A program made the position numbers and the translations under genes. DNA of 64,000 bases from Legionella cherrii. Lineage in GTDB: Bacteria > Pseudomonadota > Gammaproteobacteria > Legionellales > Legionellaceae. Location of the stretch: positions 347,501-411,500 of the forward strand of contig NZ_LR134173.1 in the NCBI RefSeq assembly GCF_900635815.1, in the 5' to 3' direction. Under the pieces are notes generated by a model. That model did not search any database. It saw only the letters and a list, made by a program, of their open reading frames with translations, and had not been told where the DNA came from. Below, piece after piece: positions 57,973 through 64,000 of this stretch (position 1 is its first letter; each line of letters begins with the position of its first letter).

Positions 57973-58587
57973 TTAATTCGTTTTAACTTCTTCAGGAATT
58001 TCAGTACTTGCATACACCTTAATAGCACCCTCCAGATAAGGATCCAGATTAAGCACAGCCGCGAAGGCTTTAGCGGCTACTTCATTTGTATACAGATACC
58101 AATCACTAAGATCATCAGAATAATATTGCACAATCATCGGCTTAAATAGTGCAAATGCAGCCTCATCGAAGTATCTTGTGCCAACGCCTGCTCTTACAAA
58201 ATATTTGTTCCCTTTGAGTGCTTGATTAAGCAACTCCGCCGCTTCATCTGGAGAACTGGGCGCATTTGCTTCAACAGGTACAGAATCAGATGAATAAACC
58301 TTCACAGTAACTGCTAATTTATCCCCATATTCATGAATACGATTGATGAAAGAGGCCAATGCATGTGCTTTATCCTCATTACAAACAGTAACTTTGATTT
58401 CCATTTCAAGCCCATCACCCGTTAAATCGCTCACCTTCACACATGGATCAGCATTTAGGGTGGCACTTAACTGATTGTTTAAGAGATACCAGGGAGGAAG
58501 AAGCTTGCCCGCACTTGCGGTGAACGTCATACTGAGGAAAATGATACCCAGAAATAGCCCTACTTTATTTACTGCTCGATTCATCAT
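57973..58587 (-). CDS. Exported orphan protein
   Basis: A 204-residue protein with a clear Sec signal peptide (hydrophobic residues 10-24, cleavage near TASAGK). The mature part carries two cysteines (near residues 49 and 69) that could form a disulfide, a Ser/Pro/Asp/Glu patch and several aromatic stretches (FALFKPMIVQYYSDDLSDWY). I recognise no domain. It is convergent with the SpoVR gene and lies downstream of the lapA-like gene on the same strand, separated by about 310 bp of repeat-containing sequence. Confidence 0.75.
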   Translation of the reverse strand: MMNRAVNKVGLFLGIIFLSMTFTASAGKLLPPWYLLNNQLSATLNADPCVKVSDLTGDGLEMEIKVTVCNEDKAHALASFINRIHEYGDKLAVTVKVYSSDSVPVEANAPSSPDEAAELLNQALKGNKYFVRAGVGTRYFDEAAFALFKPMIVQYYSDDLSDWYLYTNEVAAKAFAAVLNLDPYLEGAIKVYASTEIPEEVKTN

Positions 58588-58722
58588 TACATCTCACATT
58601 TATTGAAGGAAACCATTCGCCTCTATGAGTTCGTCTATCTCTTGATCACATCTCGGTCTATCCCGCTTCACTGTAATTAAATTAAGGAAGTGCCCTGCTC
58701 CGCATGGGAGAAGGTCCCATTA

Positions 58723-58793
58723 GGGTGGGTGAGGGTATTGATTGTGGCCAATGAGACCTCACCCCTACCCCTCTCCCAGAAGTGGGCGAGGGG
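58723..58793. repeat. Composite palindromic repeat
   Basis: GGGTGGGTGAGG (58723-58734) is roughly complementary to CCTCACCCCTACCC (58757-58770), and a second hairpin pairs CCCCTCTCCCA (58768-58778) with TGGGCGAGGGG (58783-58793). The CCTCTCCC pattern is typical of dispersed intergenic repeats. An open frame across it is fortuitous; I see no gene between 58588 and 58898. Confidence 0.6.
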
Positions 58794-58898
58794 ATTCTTA
58801 ACTTAATGGCTGTGATCCCCCTACGACTTACTTGTAGAGGTAGGGCATCGGAGAACAGCACTACTGTGCGTTCAGATGCACATAAGATGCGAATGAAC

Positions 58899-60098
58899 TC
58901 ACTCCGAAGCCATTTCAATAGCAAAAGCCAAGGCTAATTTCGAGAAATTAGTCATGTGCTCAAGGCTTAATCGGTCCATAGTATCTTGTGAACTATGAAT
59001 GTAAGGATTGTGGTCTTCAAAATTAGACTCACATGGGAACGCGGCTGGAATTCCCACCTCATCCCAAGAAGCATGGTCGCTGCAACCATATCCACATTCT
59101 GAATAAGCAACTGGAACCTGGACATAGGTGCTAATTAATTCTGCCACAAAATTGCTTAAGCTCTGGTCGGTATAATCGGTAAATACCCACATGGTTGGAT
59201 CTTTAGGATTTACACGATAGCCGGTCATATCAAACTGGATCGCGGCTTTTACTGGAATGGAGTTATCCATAAAATGTTCCACGACATATTGAGAGCCGAC
59301 TAAACCACGCTCCTCAGCAGCATACCAAATAATGTAAATAGGGCGTTTAAACGTTGTTTTGGAAGACAAAAGAATTCGCGCCATTTCCATAACAGATGAA
59401 GAACCACTGCCATCATCCCCAGCACCTGGCATACGACCATCAAGCGTATCCATATGGGCACCAATCACCACTGCAGGTGCATTGATGTCCTTACCGATGA
59501 CCGTTACTAATGACGGTTGCTTATAATAACTGCCTGTTTTCACGAAAAATGAGGTTGTATCAGTGCGACCACTGGCCTCGACCATGCCATCAAAGGTTTT
59601 TTTCAACCATTTTGCTGCATCCACTCCCGTATCTTTGGTCGCTGAACGGTTATGAAACGAAGTAAGTTGTGTCAACGTATTCCAGATATTGGCTGGCTGC
59701 ACATTCTCTAATGCCGCATTGACTTCATCTTGATGCTTAATTTCATAAACAGTGCTTGATGGTTGCGCTGCTTTAATGGTTTTTTTCTGAAGGATTCTTT
59801 GTGCGGATTGCTTTTTTGCCTGCAGTAAAGAACCGATGATGTGGTGGCTTACATTCACAAAACGACCACAATTCACTTGATCGGCCAAATGACTTAGGGC
59901 ATTTACATCAGCTGCAGAAATATCAATAATCTTAAATTGTTTATTTTCTGCCAAGACTTCATAAGGAGTAGTAATCTTTGCTGCAAGACATTGAGGGACT
60001 TGCAACTGTTCATGAACAGGGGGATTTGCCGCTAAAACCGGGGTACTAGCAAGCACCGAGCCCACCGCAATATAAGTCATCCATTGATTCAAACGCAT
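58899..60098 (-). CDS. lapA: Secreted M28 leucine-type aminopeptidase (LapA-like)
   Basis: A 399-residue exported peptidase with a Sec signal peptide ending near PVLAAN. The M28 zinc ligands are clear: His/Asp in GAHMDTLDG, Asp in GAGDDGSGSS, the catalytic Glu pair in YAAEERG, Asp in FDMTGY, and His in GCSDHASWDE. It resembles the Vibrio/Aeromonas leucine aminopeptidases. In L. pneumophila LapA is a type II-secreted aminopeptidase encoded next to mavN, the same order as here. TAGGAG precedes the ATG. It releases amino acids from peptides outside the cell. Confidence 0.88.
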   Translation of the reverse strand: MRLNQWMTYIAVGSVLASTPVLAANPPVHEQLQVPQCLAAKITTPYEVLAENKQFKIIDISAADVNALSHLADQVNCGRFVNVSHHIIGSLLQAKKQSAQRILQKKTIKAAQPSSTVYEIKHQDEVNAALENVQPANIWNTLTQLTSFHNRSATKDTGVDAAKWLKKTFDGMVEASGRTDTTSFFVKTGSYYKQPSLVTVIGKDINAPAVVIGAHMDTLDGRMPGAGDDGSGSSSVMEMARILLSSKTTFKRPIYIIWYAAEERGLVGSQYVVEHFMDNSIPVKAAIQFDMTGYRVNPKDPTMWVFTDYTDQSLSNFVAELISTYVQVPVAYSECGYGCSDHASWDEVGIPAAFPCESNFEDHNPYIHSSQDTMDRLSLEHMTNFSKLALAFAIEMASE

Positions 60099-60241
60099 TT
60101 CTACTCCTAGGTTAAATTAAATTCTAAAAGGTGATTTTATCGTAAAAATTCACTTTACCTAAATTCTGCAGTGGGATCTACTGTTTAATTTAAGTTTTCT
60201 TCAATAAAAAAATAACCAAATGATTCATTTTTAATCTTATC

Positions 60242-60274
60242 GCTATTGATAATCATTTTCATTTGAGATACAGT
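60242..60274 (+). promoter_or_regulatory. Fur-box-like site overlapping a sigma-70 promoter
   Basis: The 19 bases at 60242-60260 match 16 of 19 positions of the Fur consensus, including an unbroken GATAATCATT. A -35 TTGATA (60246-60251) lies inside it, with a 17-bp spacer to TACAGT (60269-60274), about 30 bp before the ATG at 60306. Bound Fur would cover the -35, so iron repression of the downstream gene is predicted. Confidence 0.7.
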
Positions 60275-60305
60275 TTTAAGCCCAATCCATAAGTTGAGCA
60301 AATAA

Positions 60306-62237
60306 ATGGCAGCAAATAGAAAGAAGTTCAAAAAAATTCCTCGTTACCTTGCTCTGGGTTCCCTTACTGTAGGAGCCAGTTTAATTCTTGGCTTTTTAAG
60401 TTTTGGAGGGATGTATGCATTATATCCAGCTTTATTTTTAGCCTGTGCTACTTTTGGTCTTTCCGTAGCCTATGAAGGTGAAATATATTTACAAAATATT
60501 AAAGGCGCTTTTAAAAAGTTATTTAAACAAAATTACTTAGAGAATCACCTGGCCAAAGAATATTTGCTAGAGCATTTCCCTCAAGACATTGATTCTAAGG
60601 AAACCCCTCAATTTTTCAGAGATTATAATATCCAACTCAAACTGCTCAGTGAGTTTCATCATAAACCACTCAATAAAGAGAGCAGAAAACGCAAAAAGCA
60701 AATAGAAAAAACACTCGCGGATATGGAAAAATGGTTCGCCTTGCAATTATTTGCAACCAAAGAAAAGAAAAAACAATCTGCTTACGCCGAAGAATTAAGT
60801 CAATGGCTGAAAAACCATGAACAAAATGAATGGCAAGCACGTTTAGAAAAACGCCGGTCCACATTTCAGATTGTTAAAGGTTTCAGTCTTCTCGCGGCAA
60901 CCTTTATGGGGCTTGGTAGCACCTACCTCATTGTCGAAGCCTTTAGCGTGATTCCTTTGATAGCCGCCATCCCCTTTGCTTTTTGGCCCATTTTCATTGT
61001 GCCCATGGCTATAGTTGCTGGGGCTGCTTATGGAATGTTGATTTATAATACGGTCACCGATCTCATCAACAATGATACCCTCAACAGCTGGTATATGCGA
61101 CTTCGCAATGACTTGAGCCAAGGCCTAACCGTTCGTAATCTCTTTATGGCCGCCATGGCTGTTCTTTTAGTCAGCTTAGCCATTGCGCTTACTGTGTGTA
61201 CCGCGGGCACCTGGTGGACTGTAGCAACCAGTGCACGTCCTTTATTTGAGTGGATGAAAAGAATGCCCAGTTTTATTATGGGCGTGATTAATCCGATCAT
61301 TACTGGATTATCCGCTATATTTTTTAATATACAAAACTCATTAGAATCCTTGGAAATGGTCTATGAGGCAACCGCCCCGGATGCAGATACGGATGCCCAA
61401 AAGAAGACCAATGTATTCCAGCGCACGTACCAGGAAATCGCTGATGTACTCGCCCATGTATGGAATACTGAGAATTGGTTGCAGCTACTTAACCCATTCC
61501 GCCTCCTATTAAAATTAACGATTACACCACTACGCATCTTGCTTTTTTTGGGGCATTTAGTGAGTGTTGCACTCACTTCTGATCGCATGCCCGGTGTGCC
61601 TCAAATCCTGTCTGCACTTGTAGCCATTATCTGTGAGGGCTTCGAAGATGCTCATTATTTTGTTGGAGTGAATCACAAAGCAAAAACATTATTGGAAGAG
61701 CGTCTCGGTTCTGAAGCAGACCATCAAAACGCAGATATTCCAACGTTCCTGCTCAAAGTTCTGGCTTCACCAGTGTATTTTCTCGCAGCAGGTTGGGATT
61801 GTTTGGCAAGTAAAATGAATCGTTCAGTCTCTGGTGATGTTCACCCCTCGCAACCTAAGATACTTACTCTGACAGAGGCATTGAATAAACAATTAGGTAT
61901 TGAAAAAGAAGTAGAAGTCAAATTAGCCCAAGATGTGGAACGTCCATCAACAGAATGGCAGGCTGAACATACTGTTTCTCTGATTGAAAAATATGAAAGA
62001 AAACATTTGGATACGGTTTGGCTTGGCGATGAAATTGCTGGAAAGAAAAAAGTGGCACTTGAGAACTTGAAAACAGAAATTCGCCAAACAAATGGTTCTT
62101 CATTAGCTAGCGTACTTGCGAAGGCAAAAATGAATCCTGTTTATAATCAACATCGATTATTTGCGCTGCAAGAAGATGAGCTCACTGCAACACAAGAATT
62201 TATTGCAGACTTACCAGAGCGTGTTAATGCAATTTAA
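60306..62237 (+). CDS. mavN: Multi-pass membrane protein, MavN/IroT-like Dot/Icm effector
   Basis: A 643-residue protein with about eight or more hydrophobic segments: near 14-55, 192-250, 277-345, 395-445 and 480-500. They are separated by a charged cytosolic stretch (about 60-190, rich in Lys/Glu) and followed by a soluble tail of about 140 residues. MavN/IroT of L. pneumophila (Lpg2815) has this build, lies beside the lapA gene, is induced by low iron, inserts in the Legionella vacuole membrane and supports ferrous iron acquisition. Here the neighbour is LapA-like and a Fur-box-like promoter precedes the gene. Identity rests on context, topology and regulation, not on an alignment I could run. 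Confidence 0.75.
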   Translation: MAANRKKFKKIPRYLALGSLTVGASLILGFLSFGGMYALYPALFLACATFGLSVAYEGEIYLQNIKGAFKKLFKQNYLENHLAKEYLLEHFPQDIDSKETPQFFRDYNIQLKLLSEFHHKPLNKESRKRKKQIEKTLADMEKWFALQLFATKEKKKQSAYAEELSQWLKNHEQNEWQARLEKRRSTFQIVKGFSLLAATFMGLGSTYLIVEAFSVIPLIAAIPFAFWPIFIVPMAIVAGAAYGMLIYNTVTDLINNDTLNSWYMRLRNDLSQGLTVRNLFMAAMAVLLVSLAIALTVCTAGTWWTVATSARPLFEWMKRMPSFIMGVINPIITGLSAIFFNIQNSLESLEMVYEATAPDADTDAQKKTNVFQRTYQEIADVLAHVWNTENWLQLLNPFRLLLKLTITPLRILLFLGHLVSVALTSDRMPGVPQILSALVAIICEGFEDAHYFVGVNHKAKTLLEERLGSEADHQNADIPTFLLKVLASPVYFLAAGWDCLASKMNRSVSGDVHPSQPKILTLTEALNKQLGIEKEVEVKLAQDVERPSTEWQAEHTVSLIEKYERKHLDTVWLGDEIAGKKKVALENLKTEIRQTNGSSLASVLAKAKMNPVYNQHRLFALQEDELTATQEFIADLPERVNAI

Positions 62238-62257
62238 TGCATTTTCTTTCTTTAAAA

Positions 62258-62284
62258 ATCCCTATCAACTCAACTGGTAGGGAT
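62258..62284 (+). terminator. Hairpin after the mavN-like gene
   Basis: ATCCCTA (62258-62264) and TAGGGAT (62278-62284) form a 7-bp stem with further partial pairing inside, about 20 bp past the stop. The remaining gap to 62586 shows no gene. Confidence 0.5.
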
Positions 62285-62586
62285 GGGAATTTGAGTCACA
62301 TTCCTTACTTTCATTTTTTATTATGCCAAAACAACTCGCTGGATTTTCCATAGAGGCGACGCAACTCGAACTGAATTCTCCTATCCAATCGAGGAAAACA
62401 AAGGCATCAAAAACTTTGGTATCAGCTAAACCCAAAATTATATTTCGCTATAAAGCAAATGATTTGTGTTCTTAAATAAGCAATAATGCACTAAAATTGA
62501 GAGCGTTAAATTGATTGCCTAAATCATTTATACACTATGAATTTAATATGCTGTTGTTAGCTCAAATAAGCTTTTGGAGGAATCTG

Positions 62587-63315
62587 TTGCGAAAAACTCT
62601 ACCTCACAGTATCGCTTTATTTTTTCTATTTATTGGCATTTGCTGTGCACAACAACGTGACATTGCAATTACCATTGATGACTTGCCTCTTATTGATGCG
62701 CCCCCACAGGCCATTGAGCAGATGGTCCATAGCCTGGTGAAACATCAAGTTCCTGCAATAGCGTTTATCATTGGCAACCGAGTCAACCAAGAAACCGTAG
62801 CACAATTTAAACTATTTCAACAAAATGGATTAGAGTTGGGAAATCATACTTATTCCCATTTGAATTTAAAGCATGTTTCTTGTGAACAATACATTGATGA
62901 TTTGATTAAAGCAGATGTAATTCTTACCCATTATATGTCAAAGCCTAAATACTTCCGCTACCCATACCTTTCTGAAGGTAAATTGTGGCGGAAAAGTGTT
63001 ATTCGTCACTATCTCAATGAGAATCATTATATTGTTGCCCCAGTCACAATTGACAGCAGAGACTTTGAGTTTAACGAAGAATTAGTGAAACGTCTCAAAC
63101 AAAATCCATCTGCCTCGATAACTGATTTTAAAAAACGATATCTTAAATATGTTTGGCAACGAACATTAACTGCTGAAAAAAATACTCCTGGAAAACAAGT
63201 CCTACTCATACATGCTAATTTACTAAACAGTTATTTTTTAGATGACTTATTGCATATGTTTGAAGTGCATGGCTATCATTTTATTTCACTAGGTGAAGCA
63301 TTAAAACCGCAATAA
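62587..63315 (+). CDS. Exported polysaccharide deacetylase family protein
   Basis: A 242-residue protein from a TTG at 62587, chosen because GGAGG at 62576-62580 sits 6 bp upstream and the product then begins MRKTLPHSIALFFLF, a clean signal peptide ending near CCAQQ. The frame is open further up to 62515, but without such a site. The NodB-type motifs are AITIDDLPLID (Asp-Asp metal/catalytic pair; Ile replaces the usual Phe) and GNHTYSHLNL (His ligands), followed by the RYPYLSEG segment. It should remove acetyl groups from a polysaccharide or peptidoglycan in the envelope; substrate unknown. Confidence 0.85.
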   Translation: MRKTLPHSIALFFLFIGICCAQQRDIAITIDDLPLIDAPPQAIEQMVHSLVKHQVPAIAFIIGNRVNQETVAQFKLFQQNGLELGNHTYSHLNLKHVSCEQYIDDLIKADVILTHYMSKPKYFRYPYLSEGKLWRKSVIRHYLNENHYIVAPVTIDSRDFEFNEELVKRLKQNPSASITDFKKRYLKYVWQRTLTAEKNTPGKQVLLIHANLLNSYFLDDLLHMFEVHGYHFISLGEALKPQ

Positions 63316-63422
63316 AATAGAGCTTAAGTTCTCTACAAAACGCTCTATCCTTACCTTGGAAAAAGCCATGCCATTAAAGCAGGCTTCCAGACGATTTGTG
63401 CCGTGTTGCCATTTCATTAGGC

Positions 63423-63455
63423 CCTATAACAATGGGGTAATGTCATTGTTATAGG
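63423..63455. terminator. Bidirectional hairpin between convergent genes
   Basis: CCTATAACAATG (63423-63434) and CATTGTTATAGG (63444-63455) form a perfect 12-bp stem with a 9-nt loop, between the deacetylase gene and speB. Confidence 0.65.
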
Positions 63456-63486
63456 CGCATCGGGAATGGATAAAGCACGGAGCACT

Positions 63487-64000
63487 TTAGCCAAGACGTA
63501 ATTTTGCATCACCAAGAATATGTAGCATATCTATCGCAACGGTGGCACCTACTAGAGCAGTTGTTTGAGCTACATCATAGGGCGGAGAGACCTCAACAAC
63601 ATCACCGCCAACCATGTTCAATCCCACTAGGCCCCATAAAATTTCTCGCTGCATTGCAGAAGATAATCCACCTGGCATCGGAGTTCCTGTACCAGGGTGA
63701 ACGCAGGATCCATGCAATCCACATCAAGGCTTATATAACATTTTCGATCGCCAACTATTTTTTTTATTTGTTCTACTACACCTTGGCTCCCCATTTGGAA
63801 ACATTGATTTGCAGTAATTACATGTAACTTGGGTGTTTCTGGAACACTTGTACGGATGCCAATTTGAACAGAATACTCAGGATCGATAAGTCCTTCTTTA
63901 GCCGCGTAATAAAACATGCTTCCATGAGTCAAATGAGGCATTTGAACTGTATCGGTATGTGCATCAAAATGGATTAATGATAGCTTTCCATGTTTACCTG
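63487..64000 (-). pseudogene. speB: Agmatinase, cut by the window edge and carrying a one-base frameshift
   Basis: Two frames together match the ureohydrolase family, closest to E. coli SpeB. The upstream part gives HFDAHTDT, GSMFYYAAKEGLIDP, VQIGIRT and YISLDVDCMDPAF; the downstream part gives PGTGTPMPGGL, GGDVVEVSPPYD and the C-terminal helix. Metal ligands (the HFDAH and DVDCMD aspartates) are kept. The join is at about 63695-63697, where the coding strand has CCC; one more C would restore TTC-ACC-CCT-GGT and a continuous protein. SpeB hydrolyses agmatine to putrescine and urea. The N-terminal part lies beyond base 64000. A sequencing error is as likely as true loss of function. Confidence 0.85.

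Noticed and set aside
58682..58924. Possible small gene between the exported orphan and the lapA-like gene
   Set aside because: The frame is made of the composite palindromic repeat and the end of the peptidase gene, with no start signal.

Overview
This window is a chromosomal segment of a gammaproteobacterium, almost certainly Legionella or a close relative. The evidence is the AT-rich base composition, Legionella-like housekeeping proteins, and a secreted M28 aminopeptidase (LapA-like) divergent from a multi-pass membrane protein that matches the Dot/Icm effector MavN/IroT in context, length, topology and predicted iron control. The species cannot be fixed from sequence reading alone.

Layout. 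(1) 1-2.3 kb, plus strand: the 3' end of dnaX, ybaB/ebfC, recR, an exported DUF547 protein and a small basic orphan. (2) 2.4-7.4 kb: an orphan helical protein (minus), then a plus-strand signalling cassette: an OmpR-type regulator whose receiver lacks the phospho-acceptor Asp, a sensor with two complete kinase cores around a receiver, and a single-domain receiver. (3) 7.4-10.8 kb: CNNM/CBS membrane protein, ppa, hinT, folE. (4) 11.0-20.0 kb, minus strand: the classical tRNA-fMet / rimP-nusA-infB-rbfA-truB-rpsO-pnp transcription-translation cluster, with recognisable promoters and terminators. (5) 20.0-34.8 kb, minus strand: complete 14-gene respiratory complex I operon nuoA-N, preceded by tRNA-Leu(GAG). 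(6) 35.0-41.2 kb, minus strand: secG, tpiA, glmM, folP, ftsH, rlmE, with yhbY divergent. Regions 4 and 6 keep the order known from E. coli (rlmE-ftsH-folP-glmM-secG-leuU ... metY-rimP-nusA-infB); here tpiA and the nuo operon lie between them. (7) 41.3-46.6 kb: yhbY, a CDP-alcohol phosphatidyltransferase, hda, an orphan membrane/coiled-coil protein, a Gly/Tyr/Trp-rich lipoprotein and a POT peptide transporter. (8) 46.7-52.8 kb: a second orphan membrane/coiled-coil protein, patatin-like phospholipase, aroE, pepN. (9) 53.0-57.9 kb: the PrkA kinase / YeaH / SpoVR-YcgB stress operon. (10) 58-64 kb: exported orphan, LapA-like aminopeptidase, MavN/IroT-like protein behind a Fur-box-like promoter, exported polysaccharide deacetylase and a truncated speB.

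Two genes, infB and speB, carry a single-base deletion in a G/C homopolymer. infB is essential, so read or assembly error is the most economical explanation; both are annotated as one gene with a frameshift. Intergenic regions hold several families of palindromic elements, including an 88-bp MITE-like element and a dispersed hairpin with a GGCTTC core. The best leads for biology beyond housekeeping are the double-kinase signalling cassette with its pseudo-receiver partner, the putative Fur-controlled MavN locus, and the two look-alike membrane/coiled-coil orphans at 43 and 47 kb.
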